Shown here piece by piece: positions 49,201-60,082 of a stretch of 64,000 nucleotides of DNA. How positions within the stretch are numbered: position 1 is the first letter of the stretch; each line of letters starts with the position of its first letter. The DNA is from Tubulanus polymorphus (taxonomy: Eukaryota > Nemertea > Palaeonemertea > Tubulaniformes > Tubulanidae), in NCBI RefSeq assembly GCF_964204645.1, contig NC_134035.1:4960501-5024500 (forward strand). Direction: 5' to 3'. The position numbers were made by a program, and so were the translations under genes. Under the pieces are notes generated by a model. That model had not been told where the DNA came from and searched no databases. It saw only the letters and a list, made by a program, of their open reading frames with translations.

Positions 49201-52200
49201 GAAAAGAGAACTAAAAGGTTTGGTAGAAGAGGACAATAGTTGAGTGGTAATTATACCACTGGTCGATGGACCAATTGATGATTGACTTGCTGAAATAGAA
49301 CTAGCAGGTTTGATAGAAGAGGACAATAGTTGAGTGGTAATTATACCACTGGTCGATGGACCTGTTGCTGATGATAGACTTGATATAAGAGAACTTAAAG
49401 GTTCAGTAGAAGTGGACAATGTTTGAGTGATAAATATATCACTGGTTGATGGAAAAGTTGTTGATAGACTTGGCGAATGAGAACTAACAGGTTTGGCAGA
49501 AGAGGACAATGTTTGAGTGATGATTGAACCACTGGTTAGTTGATTAGTTGATGATGATAGACTTGATAAAAGAGAAGTAAATTGTTTGGTAGAAGAGGAG
49601 AATAGTTGATTGGTAATTATATCACTTGTTAGTGGACCAGTAGGTGATGGACTTGGTAAAATAGGACTACCAGGTTTGGTAGAAGAGGGCAATGTTTGAG
49701 TGATGATTAAACCACTGGTTAGTGGGTGAGTTGATGATGATACACTTGAAAAAAGAGACCTAAAAGGTTTGGTAGAAGAGGGCAATGTTTGACTGATGAT
49801 TAAACCACTGGTTGATGGACCAGTTGATGATAGACTTGCTGAAATAGAACCAGCAGGTTTGGTAGAAGTGGACAATGTTTGAGTGGTGATTTTACCACTG
49901 GTCGCTGAACCAGTTGCTGATGATGTACTTGATATAAGAGAACTAAAAGGTTCAGTAGAAGTGGACAATGTTTGAGTGATAAATATACCACTGGTTGATG
50001 GAAAAGTTGTTGATAGACTTGGCGAATGGGAACTAACAGGTTTGGCAGAAAAGGGCAATGTTTGAGTGATGATTAAACCACTGGTTAGTGAATGAGTTGA
50101 TGATGATACACTTGAGAAAAGAGAACTAAAAGGTTTGGTAGAAGAGGACAATAGTTGAGTGGTAATTATACCACTGGTCGATGGACCAATTGATGATAGA
50201 CTTGCTGAAATAGAACTAGCAGGTTTGGTAGAAGAGGACAATGTTTGAGTGGTGATTATACCACTGGTTGGTGGACCTGTTGCTGATGATAGACTTGATA
50301 TCAGAGAACTAAAAGGTTCAGTAGAAGTGGACAATGTTTGAGTGATAAATATATCACTGGTTGATGGAAAAGTTGTTGATAGACTTGGCGAATGAGAACT
50401 AACAGGTTTGGCAGAAGAGGACAATGTTTGAGTGATGATTAAACCACTGGTTAGTTGATGAGTTGATGATGATACACTTGAGAAAAGAGAACTAAAAGGT
50501 TTGGTAGAAGAGGACAATAGTTGAGTGGTAATTATACCACTCGTCGATGGACCAATTGATGATGGACTTGCTGAAATAGAACTAGCAGGTTTGGTAGAAG
50601 AGGACAATGTTTGAGTGGTGATTATACCAGTAGATGATGGAACAGTAGTTAATGATAGACTTGGTAAAATAGAACTAACAGGTTTGGTAGAAGAGGACAA
50701 TATTTGAGTGATGATTAAACCACTGGTTAGCGGAAGAGTTGATGATGATAGAATTGAGAAATGTGAAGGTTTGGTAAAAGAGTGAAGTCGAGTGGTAATT
50801 ATACCACTTGTTGATGGACTGGTTGATGATAGACTTGGCGAAAGAGTACTAACATGTTTGGTGGAGGAGGACAATGTTTGAGTAGTAATTATATCACTGG
50901 TTAATTGGCCACTTGTTGATGATAGACTTGGCAAAATAGAACTAACAGTTCTTGGGGAAGTGGACAATGTTTGAGGGGTGATTATACCACTGGTTGATGG
51001 AACCGCTGCTGATGATGGATTTAGCAAATGAGAACTAACACGTTCGGTAGAAGACGGCAATATTTGAGAGGTGATTATACCACCTGTTGATGGAACAGCT
51101 GTTGATGATAGATTTGGAAAAATAGAACTAACAGGTTTGGTAGAAGAGGACAATGACTGAGTGGTGATTATACCACTGGTAGATGGACTAGTTGATGATA
51201 GACTTGGTAAAAGAGAACTAACAGGTTTGGTAGAAGAGGACAATGTTTGAGTGGTGATTATACCAGTGGTTGAAGGAGCAGCTGTTGATGATAGACTTGC
51301 TGAAATGGAGCTAACATGTTTGGTAGATGAGGGCAATGTTGGAGTGGTGATTATACCACTGGTTGATAGAATACTTGTTGATGATAGACTTGGTAAAATA
51401 GAACTAACAGGTTTGGTAGATGAGGGCAATGTTTGAGTAGTGATTATACCACTGGTTGATGGAACCACTGCTGATGATGGATTTAGCAAATGAGAACTAA
51501 CACGTTCGGTAGAAGACGGCAATGCCTGAGTGGTGATTATACCAGTAGATGATGGCACAGTAGATGATGATAGACTTGGTAAAATAGAACTAACAATTTT
51601 GGTAGAAGAGAACAATATTTGAGTGGTAATCATACCACTGGTTAATGGGCCACTTGTTGATGATAGACTTGGTAAGATAGAACTAACAGTTTTCGGAGAA
51701 GAGGGCAATATTTGAGAGGTGATTATACCACCTGTTGATGGATCAGCTGTTGATGATAGATTTGGAAAAATAGAACTAACAGGTTTGGTAGAAGAGGACA
51801 ATGACTGAGTGGTGATTATACCACTGGTAGATGGACTAGTTGATGATAGACTTGGTAAAAGAGAACTAACAGGTTTTGTAGAAGAGGACAATGTTTGAGT
51901 GGTGATTATACCAGTGGTTGAAGGAGCAGCTGTTGATGATAGACTTGCTGAAATGGAGCTAACATGTTTGGTAGATGAGGGCAATGTTGGAGTGGTGATT
52001 ATACCACTGGTTGATAGAATACTTGTTGATGATAGACTTGGTAAAATAGAACTAACAGGTTTGGTAGATGAGGGCAATGTTTGAGTAGTGATTATACCAC
52101 TGGTTGATGGACCAGTTGTTGACGAGAGACTTGGTAAAATAGAACTAGTAGGTTTGGTAGAAAATGACAATGTTGGAGTTATGATCATACTACTGGTAAA

Positions 52201-54826
52201 TAGGCCACTAGTTGATGGTAGACTTCGTAAAAGAGAACTAACAGGTTCGGTAGAAGAGGACAATTTTTGAGTGAGAATTATACCACTGGTTGATAGAATA
52301 ATTTTAGTAGATGACGAAATATCGTTTCGAGTTTGACTTGGTAAAAGAGAACTAACAGGATTGGTAGAAGGTGGCAATGTTTGAGACAATGTAGACAAAG
52401 TACTCGTCAACGAAGATAATGAAGCAAGTGAGGTAGGTCTGCGCGGAAATGGACTAAGAGGAAGAGTAGATTGCGTTGGGAAGCGTCGCTTACTGAAAGA
52501 GAACTGAGAATGAAATGCAGAATGAGCAGAGGAAACCAATGACGATTCAATCTGCATTGGTGAGACTACTGCAAAGGAAGGTAGTAGATTAGTAGACAAA
52601 GATTGCTCATTAACAGTAACAGTAAAGAAAGTGGATTTAAGAGGTACATCAATTACAGATAGTCTTTTACTATTATAAGTAGAAGGTATAGATTTAGTAC
52701 GTATCATGCTGGGTGTCATTTTACGAGTATCTACAATAGAGGATAAATATGCATTACCGGTATTAGTAATTGCAGGTGTAGGTGCTAAGGTTGAGGTTGC
52801 CACAGAGGATGGAAAGATTCTACTATCTAACATTAGAATTCTACTCGAGACATCACTGTTAACGTCGTTAGTAGCACTCATTTGTTTTGTATCGTATCCA
52901 GGACTGATTCGTCGAGATGCACTAATTCTTCCTTCCTCCATGGTTGAATTTTGTACGCTCAAATTGGACGTTCGAAATACCAGATCCTGAGTGATTCCCT
53001 GCACTGCAGCGGTGTTACTCACCAAATCACTTTTTGACATAATCTGACCATTTTTTGTAAGTATAAGTGAACCATCGATGACGACAGCAGTGGTACTTGG
53101 TTTCGTGAGTATTGATAAAACCGGAGTGATGACAGCAGCGTGTTCTGTTTGAGCATTTGCATCGATAGAAAAGGACGGCGACAAACTAGCACGATTAGTT
53201 TCTAAAACGCTCTTTTTCGCACGAGAAGACCATGTTTGGCTAGAGCGAGGTGCGAAAACATTCGTGCTGCTAATTTCAATCGGAACACTTCGAGTTTGGC
53301 TGGATATCCGCGCGCTCATTAAGTTATCAGTTGGCAAATGTGATGTTCGTGCACTCCTAGGCAAACGGCTTTTCTCCGCATCACTAAACCGCATTTGAAT
53401 CGAGCGTGTATTTTTGGCAATAACATTTGTGTGGCTAATTTCAAGCGGAACTTGAGACTGAGTTGAAATAATCGGTTCATGGAAGCTGATTCCATGATCA
53501 GTTGTTGAATGCGTATTCGATATGGTTGCACTCGACGGTGATTTAACGGTTTGAGTTGACGCAATGACATTTGTGCCGGTAATTTCAACTGGAAAACTTC
53601 GAGTCGAATGCGTATGATCCGAGGCTGCACTGTGTGATTTTACTACAGTTTCAGTATACGGTGACGACGTTAGTAAAATGAAGGATGATTTTACTGTGTT
53701 AGTAGCAGTTGCCTTCTGTACAGAGTTAGTCGTTTTGGTTGCGAACGATTTCTTACCATTTAACGATGATGCCTCCTCAGTAGCGCCAACAGCAGTTGTT
53801 AATTCAAAAGCAGTTGTAAATTCATCAGCAGTAGAAGTGTTCTCAATGATGCTTATTTGAGATTTTTCTGCATCGCCGACGCTTCGCTTGAAAACATTTC
53901 TTCTGGCGCGTGAAGAACGTACCAATCTACTGCTTGACAGTTCAGCGATTTTTTGCGATAAATTTCTGGGTTGATTGGCTAAAAAACACAATAAGAATAA
54001 GTTGTATCCACAAAATATCACAGGAAGGCCAACCAACCGGGACAAATTTCTATTAGAAACAAGTTTTAAAGTTTTAAAGCCGTAATCAAAAATAGGCTGA
54101 TCAAAAATACCTGTATCAGGTATAAAACATCCCTTTCCAGAGAATATCCATCACAAATTGCAATTAGAAATGGCAAACCAGTAGGAAGCTACAGGACTCA
54201 GCATTCGGGCCAAAATCTATATTTTTGGGCACTAAAAAGGTCATAGGACAGCCATCTTGAGTCCGGTCGACCCAATTTTTCTTATGCTGATTGGCCCTTA
54301 AATACAAACGAAAGATCAAGGTAATTGATCAAAGCGCCTCCAAAATTTCCCTCAAAAAGTTCAAAAATGTGTAAAAAGTGCAGATTTTGCCGAACAACAC
54401 TGGCTGCCAGTCAGCCATCTTGATTTTGACAGGGCCAGTTTTTGGGCTGAAGATGTGTGTACGGTAGATACATGTGTAACCCAAATATCAAGACATTACA
54501 TTGAAGCGTCTTCAAAACTTCCCAAAATAACTGGATTCCGTCTAAGGACGGACGGACGGTGGACGAAAAGTGAGCGAAATAGCCCGCTGGGACTAAATTC
54601 CCAAGTGGGCTAAAAATGATCAGTACGATTATCAGTACGCCCATGACAAGGTAAGAGACCCTCAGTAACACCTTTTATATTTCTGTTTAAACTTACCATC
54701 TTGTCGTATGATGAAGATTGTAGTAGTTACTGTCAACAGCAGCGTTAATACGTATATAACATATGTTGAAACTGAACGACCATTATCACGCCACAATCTT
54801 CTATTCCTGCCAATATCATTCTTCAT
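34235..54826 (-). CDS. Giant mucin-like transmembrane protein, KIAA1549-like
   Basis: Fifteen exons on minus, all in phase (13,650 nt, 4,549 aa): 54826-54697, 53978-42321, 42113-41935, 40937-40760, 40346-40156, 38722-38580, 38482-38319, 37538-37393, 36997-36909, 36545-36447, 36357-36298, 36179-36130, 35525-35398, 35200-35058 and 34526-34235. Exon 1 encodes a long signal segment. Exon 2 is a Ser/Thr-rich ectodomain with about one hundred repeats. Exons 3-4 form a juxtamembrane domain with RVRR and RVKR sites (about 3969-3979) and a QLQEVVTTNAE end. Exon 5 carries the transmembrane helix (about 4064-4089). The tail has a lysine/arginine cluster, SHLQQVDEMIHRREELPP, and LLDEAFSM. The order of a mucin stalk, SEA-like domain, one helix and this tail resembles the KIAA1549/UPF0606 (DUF3827) family, from memory. 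It is expected at the cell surface. Confidence 0.68.
35563..36072. mobile_element. MITE with ggacaattgcccc ends in an intron
   Basis: The left end carries several short direct units of ggacaatgcccc type, and the right end carries the complementary series. About 350 bp of AT-rich sequence lies between. It sits in the intron between exons 12 and 13 of the KIAA1549-like gene and has no coding capacity. Confidence 0.7.
38842..39440. repeat. Four 154-bp tandem repeats
   Basis: Units start at 38842, 38996, 39150 and 39304, each with attcaacgccccctggtg. Units differ by 10-20 percent by eye. They lie in the intron between exons 5 and 6 of the KIAA1549-like gene and run into the dispersed repeat at 39512. 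Confidence 0.85.
39512..40055. repeat. Dispersed ggacgg repeat, copy A
   Basis: About 540 bp, beginning aaaaatacctgtctcaggt and ending with a ggacgg-rich stretch and cccgctgggact...cccaagtgggct, a short inverted repeat. The same element in the same orientation is at 54102-54617. It is a non-coding intronic element. Confidence 0.8.
40411..40731. mobile_element. Fold-back element in intron 4
   Basis: Arms of about 115 nt (40411-40531 and 40617-40731) are complementary with few mismatches, from gtctattt at the tips to aggactggcagttgaccta at the inner ends, around a centre of about 85 nt. It occupies most of the intron between exons 4 and 5. If transcribed it would form a long hairpin. Confidence 0.85.
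42321..53978 (-). other. 11.66-kb exon with about 100 Ser/Thr-rich repeats
   Basis: This is exon 2 of the KIAA1549-like gene. After about 530 residues of unique Ser/Thr-rich sequence with dibasic sites (RARR and KR near residues 67-75), repeats of about 31 codons run from about 52380 to about 42640. A typical unit contains SGIITTQTLSSSTKPVSS followed by a proline- and serine-rich half. Only Ser, Thr, Pro and a few hydrophobic residues are common, and there are almost no cysteines. Such sequence is expected to be densely O-glycosylated. The acceptor (ttttttag) and donor (gtaagt) are strong, and no stop occurs over 11.6 kb. Confidence 0.85.
54102..54617. repeat. Dispersed ggacgg repeat, copy B
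   Basis: Direct copy of the element at 39512-40055, lying in intron 1 of the KIAA1549-like gene. A few short indels distinguish the two. Confidence 0.8.
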
Positions 54827-55438
54827 TTCAATGAGCAACGAGGCCTAGCAAGCAATGAAGCCTATCGCATCTAAAAATTAAACAGAAATGTTCCCTTATA
54901 GGCTAAGTCTATTGGGTACTTTGTGTACAACCATTGAGCAGGGATCAGTTGATGAAAGTTAGTTAAAAATAACGGGTGGATAAAAACCATAGTTAAAATT
55001 AACTTTTACTTGTCACTGTCAACTTTACACTGTTTAACTCCTAACTAACATTTGAGCAACTGGCATCTGAATCTTAAGTTAGCGCCCAAATCAGGGGCCT
55101 TGTTATTTGGGCAAGGATATAGGCCCTAGTATTTGTTAATTTCGTTTAAGAGATCATACAAAAATCAAAAGTCACTCAGTGCAACGGAGTCTATTCATTT
55201 TCCTGGCATTGATTTTTCCTTGGGATAATTCTCTAAATCTTTTGAGCACATATACTTTAATTTGGTTTTTATACTACCAGCAGTGAAACTGTGCAATCTC
55301 AATAAACCATCATCTTTTTTTAGAGGCTATAGTTAGCTAAATTCATTGACCATTGACATTTGGGGATATTGAACAAAAATACAAGCCAGACAGGTAGATA
55401 TTCACTTTAAAAAGTCAAAAGTTGAGCATGAAGAAACC

Positions 55439-55754
55439 ATCCTCCCCCGGCATGGACTCCAACCTGATGGCATCGAGATTGCCACGGTAAAAACCCTGCC
55501 ACACTAGACCGAGTGCGCAGCTTGGATGATGTCATTATAAGCCAATCAGATATCCTGTATTATTTCAGCACAGGTTTTCCCATTTATAGTTCATTTTTAC
55601 TAAAAATGTATCTCAGCAATTTACAACGAGCAATCTGATTGGTGCCACAAGTTTTCGTGCGGCAAACCTGCGCACCCGGTCTAGTGTGGCAGGGGTTCGT
55701 GCCGTGGCTGAGTGTAGCGATGCCATCAGGTTCGAATCCCTGCCGAGGGAGGGT
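55439..55754. mobile_element. Fold-back element with tRNA-like ends, best copy
   Basis: Inverted ends as at 2885-3180. The right end contains tggctgagtg, a fit to a tRNA A box, and ggttcgaatcc, a perfect B box, but only about 14 nt separate them, too close for a functional tRNA gene. The left end is the inverted, diverged version. Confidence 0.65.
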
Positions 55755-55855
55755 GGAAGAGACAGGCCTCGGGATTATTAAACTACGACACGAACTTGAA
55801 TAGGAACCGGTACGGTAGTAGTAGTAATCAGGTAGTAGGGAGAGACTAATTAGAC

Positions 55856-56069
55856 TTAGGCCATATAAAATAAATTACTTGATTCTCATCAGCGCCCGCC
55901 CCGAGTTTAGGGGCAGGCGCTTGGAGTTTTTTTTATCTTGGAGGTCTTGCTAGTCTTCATATATCATTAGAGCTTGCAAAATATTTTGTATAAAATATAA
56001 ACCTCCCTCCTCGATGATTTTTTTACAACTTCTGATGAGAATCAATTGATTTATTTTATATGGCCTTAG
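55856..56069. mobile_element. MITE with 35-bp terminal inverted repeats
   Basis: The ends read ggccatataaaataaat, continue through ttgattctcatcag, and are mirrored at the right end. The element is about 214 bp and contains a GC-rich core (cgcccgccccgag). Confidence 0.8.
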
Positions 56070-56111
56070 TTGGTCAGGGGGTAGGATAGTCAGTAACCTG
56101 TCTGTTTAGTT

Positions 56112-56182
56112 TCACGATCGGATATTTTCACAGCTCATCCGATTATAAAAAGCTTACCACCAACGATTAGGTTACTAACTAG
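56112..56182. repeat. Short dispersed repeat (gcttaccaccaacgatt type)
   Basis: A block of about 70 nt, from cacgatcggatattttcac to ggttactaactag, recurs at about 56550-56640, 16994-17058 and 20877-20955. The last two are in intron 3 of Ig copies 4 and 5. It is of unknown type. Confidence 0.65.
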
Positions 56183-57407
56183 TAAGGGGGATAGTAGGGT
56201 AGGGCAAAATAACCATCAACATCGCTCAACAAAGTCAAACTAAACATTGACAGACCTGGAAAACTAGCAGAATATTTTGACAATCATCTGAACTTATTGT
56301 TCTTAATATTTTGGTAGCATTGAGTGACTCATCATCGTCGTAATTGTGTATTGAACGAAAATAAATTTGTCAAAACACGAAAACTATTTCTTCCAAAGGT
56401 ACTCTGGATATTTCGAATCCCTCAGAGTAGGCTAATCTATTTCCTAAAAACCGGGTATGGACTTTGGACTTTGCTAATCAATCACAATTTGCAATTCTTT
56501 ATTTACCATTTTTACATAGTTTAGGCCTAGTCAGTAACCTGTCTGTGGTTTAGTTTCACGATCAGATATTTTCACAAACCACATATATAAGCTCATCCGA
56601 TTATAAAAAGCTTACCACCAACGATTAGGTAACTAACTAAGTTTAGGCCAGTAACCCCAAGGATTCATTAAAGCCCTTAATATCTGTTTTGTTCCGCATG
56701 AAAAATTTGAAAACACTATCAGTCCCAACGATGCGAATTGTCAATTGATAAAGATATTCCTGGTCACTGAGTTGGGCATGCCGATGGGCTACCGCCGGGA
56801 CTATTCATAATATCGACGAGAAAAGTTATCCTTTCTCGTATCGAATTTTAACTATGTAGTGTTGAAATCGGAGCCGTTCCTTCGGGCATAAGGACGGCGG
56901 ACCTACACATCGACTCTGGCCCGCAGTACCAGGAGGAATCCTAACTAATGATACCTACTGGGGTCAAAAACTTAATATGTCGGGCCCCTGTGAGCTCAAG
57001 GAAACATTTTCGGACTTAACGTTATTTTCTCGTTAATATTGTGGGATTTTCTACATCTACATCGTGGCCACAACCGACGCCTCCGAGGAACCTGAGGTAA
57101 GGTCCAGGTCCGATCGAACTTTCCAGCAGCTAAGATTGCCTGGCAGCCCAAGCGCAATCCACTGCGCAACTAAGCAATGTAGTAGCGACAAATGACTTTT
57201 GGAAGTGGAATTGTTGTGACCATGCGAGTTGTGGTGACCAATCCCAGGTGTGACCGACTAGGCCGGTCGGATGCCCGGCCCCGCCCGGGCGCGCGCGTGC
57301 GATTACCTAGCATTCTCGAAGTTCACGGCCTGTTTAACGATGAAATACACTCCATAAACTAAATGAATAAAAGAACTAATTCATCCTTAACGTTTCAATG
57401 AAGAAAA

Positions 57408-57413
57408 TTTATT
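57408..57413 (-). promoter_or_regulatory. Poly(A) signal of the trypsin-like protease
   Basis: Minus-strand AATAAA about 95 nt after the stop codon at 57509. Confidence 0.55.
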
Positions 57414-57508
57414 GAAGGCCGAAAAATACCGGTACCCGGTATCATGGTTAATTATCGTGATTTCGATCCGACTTGATCGCAATTATGCTCTTTTTACATC
57501 ATTTTATT

Positions 57509-59758
57509 TCAATTGGTAAACATATTCGAATTAATCCAGTTCAAAATCGTTGGATGGCTTATTTTGGTATAGACACTTGGATCGCCAGCGCCACATGGGT
57601 ATGGACCAAATGACAACATACCACGAAGTACTTCCCTGTCACCATCTAAACAGGTTAATGGCCCTCCCGAATCACCCTGTAATAGAATTTCAAAAAGACA
57701 TCAATCAATGATTATTGAACCTCGTTGAAATGTTCTAAGGCGTAGATCCAGAGGCCAATTTTGGAGAACTTGTCAAGTTCGAAGGGACACAAAAACGACG
57801 TCCAAAAAGGCAGTACTCAATGCACCAATTATCTTTGTTCACAAAATGAAAAAGGGCGGTCAACAAAAATTTGATGGATTTGTACAAGTCTCATAAGACC
57901 CTATGGATCCGCCCCTGTTTCTGATAGGTTAAAATGAACGATTGTTGCACCATGTAACTCATCTTCATCGTTGAATAAAACCTGATCGCGAGTTTTGATC
58001 AGACCCGGTGTCTTATATGATGAAGCACAAAACAGTGGAATTGGCCCCTGAGTTTGGGCTATTGGATCAAACTGAATTCTAACCGAGAAAATTGGATCCA
58101 TAAATTCCTACTTACAGAACAAGTGTCTTTTCCGTCGTCACCTTCTATGCAAAGATGGAGATCAGTAGAATTGAATTCTGGGAATTTATCTTCGTAATAA
58201 TTCTCGCATATTTGCAGAGATACAGGTTTCAGGTTGGTTTTCATAAGGTCGTTCGAGTATCCTTAAAAGTAAACGGTAAAGTGACGCACGAAATTCTACA
58301 AGTGTGGGTTTATTATCAAAACACGAAATCTGATCAGGGTAGAAAGATAGCTTAATATGTTTTACCCGTTTCGTTAACCGCGGAACCGTCGGTAAATCCC
58401 CATCCGGAAGCCGTACACACCGCATCGTTGCCGAGATCATTGTTATTATCGGGTAAATTAACGGCACTCGCCCCTGGATCGCCTACCGGTAACCCATCAC
58501 CGGCTATACGAATAACCGCCACATCTTGTACTGAAAATTCATAAAATAGTTTGAGCTGGTTTCATTTCCGATTCTTCTGGTTATATAACGATTTCAATAG
58601 TTTTGTTGACGTTCATTTGTGATAATGCTGAATATTGTAAGATTCATAATAAAAAGAGTGTAGTAAGGGCATTTGTTACGTGCATTTGGCCAAAATAATA
58701 CAAAAATTGATGGTGTACCGTAAACCCACCTCATATAAATGATGAAACTAACCACAATTCGAATCTTTATCGATTGCTGTTCCGACGTCTTCCAGAAATT
58801 ACTGGATATAATGCACAGACTTTTATGAATGCATTTTTCATTGGAACATGAAAAAAACTATATCTAGGTAAAAACTGCGCTTGGCCCCCCTCTGCTGGCA
58901 TCCCCTGTTATACTGTAATACCCACCTGGATTATTCCGGCTGAAAATTGGGTTGCGTTTAATTTCTGCGACGTTGAAAAGATTCTTACGGCTGATACTAT
59001 CTCTTGATATCGTTCTAATGAACAATTCAACGTCGCTGTTGTCCCCGAAAAATAGTGAAAAAAAGGAAAACAGAATGAGAAGCAAAGAACGATTCTACAG
59101 TCGTTCGTACATATCTTTCGTTTAAGTGTTGATCGAAAAGAATCACACATTTTTCATATGCAAATACAATTTTGTAACAATATACTTGTAAAACTGCAAT
59201 TATTTTTAAGAGTGAGAAATAACTGTTTCACTGTTATCCATATTGTCCATGTTTCTAGTAATTTTGGTATGGACAAGCTCTACCGAGTTCTTCACCGGGT
59301 TTCGCGGCGAACAGAATTTGAATGATAAAGCTGATAAAAATGTTTTGAAAGATGTCATATTATGTCCACTTACGTTGGTGATAAGTTATTAAAACAATGG
59401 GAGGCGCTTAATACGGTGAACGTATTCAAAATGATCCCGCCGCAGAAAAAAGTTCGCTCTGCGTCTTTTTTTCGAAAACCGACCGACCACGGGATTTCAT
59501 TATGAGCGACTTTTACGCCGTTTGTTATTTGCTCTGAAATAATAACGAAAAACAGATCACGATGCTGCGGGGTGCTAATTCTAGGGTCAGCGTCAAAAGT
59601 CTAATTTTTCAAACGAGATAAGATGGCTTTTCAAGAAATCGACAGCTTAATCGTAGTTCGTTAGCACCGTTTCGTTTTTGTTATTTAAAACGATTGCACT
59701 TACCAGACGGGGCCAAAAACTCCGCAGCAAAGATTACAACAGTTATAAGCAGATTCAT
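57509..59758 (-). CDS. Trypsin-like serine protease (S1A), secreted
   Basis: Six exons on minus: 59758-59704, 59533-59374, 59035-58926, 58530-58366, 58261-58116 and 57676-57509, giving 267 aa in phase with GT-AG introns. Exon 1 is a signal peptide ([16 protein letters not shown]). The mature chain starts ITNG at residue 21. CGGIIL leads to the His motif SASHC (His64). The Asp is in QDVAVIRI (Asp111). SGWGF follows, and the Ser motif is GDSGGP (Ser215). The residue six before the Ser is Asp209, equivalent to Asp189, which predicts cleavage after Lys/Arg. The triad is complete. Only about four residues separate the signal peptide from ITNG, and the residue before it is Gln rather than a basic one. 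Probably a secreted digestive, defence or development protease. Confidence 0.88.
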
Positions 59759-60082
59759 TTTCACCAGAACAACTATCTGCCCGCACACTCGTGCGTTCAA
59801 TTAAATTGATTCTGACGAAGCCAGCTGCATTCGACACCGGTGACAGTCTTGTCAGAAATTTTCCATCAAAATATGATGACATTTTATGTCAGAAATATAT
59901 CTATCCGATGCAAAATATGTACAGGAAGCTAAAATCGAATACGTGCATATAATGAACGTGTAAATACATTGATTCTCTTATAGTTCTATGATTTGAAATT
60001 GAGATTGTGAGATTCACGCGAAGAAAGATCACTCGATTACCTCGAACACCCTCATTACCTCGTTTAAACAAACTTCAGGACA
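59759..60082. other. Upstream region of the protease
   Basis: Non-coding; the promoter of the protease should lie here. I see no clear TATA box. Confidence 0.35.

Larger units (their letters stand above)
54827..57404. other. Intergenic region with several repeats
   Basis: No gene is seen. It contains the tRNA-like fold-back element, a MITE and two copies of a short dispersed repeat. A GC-richer stretch at about 56700-57310 contains a cggccccgcccgggcgcgcg run; it has no open coding frame that I can defend. Confidence 0.45.

Noticed and set aside
43169-52270. Plus-strand open frames of 60-90 codons inside the giant exon
   Set aside because: They are antisense shadows of the repeat units (the same frame stays open because the repeats lack certain codons). 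They have no start context or splice logic of their own.
42600-53630. Other minus-strand frames in the giant exon (Leu/Val/Gln-rich peptides)
   Set aside because: They are frame-shifted readings of the same repeats and are interrupted often, whereas the Ser/Thr frame is open for 11.6 kb.
55680-55752. A functional tRNA gene
   Set aside because: A and B boxes are present but only about 14 nt apart, and no cloverleaf can be drawn.
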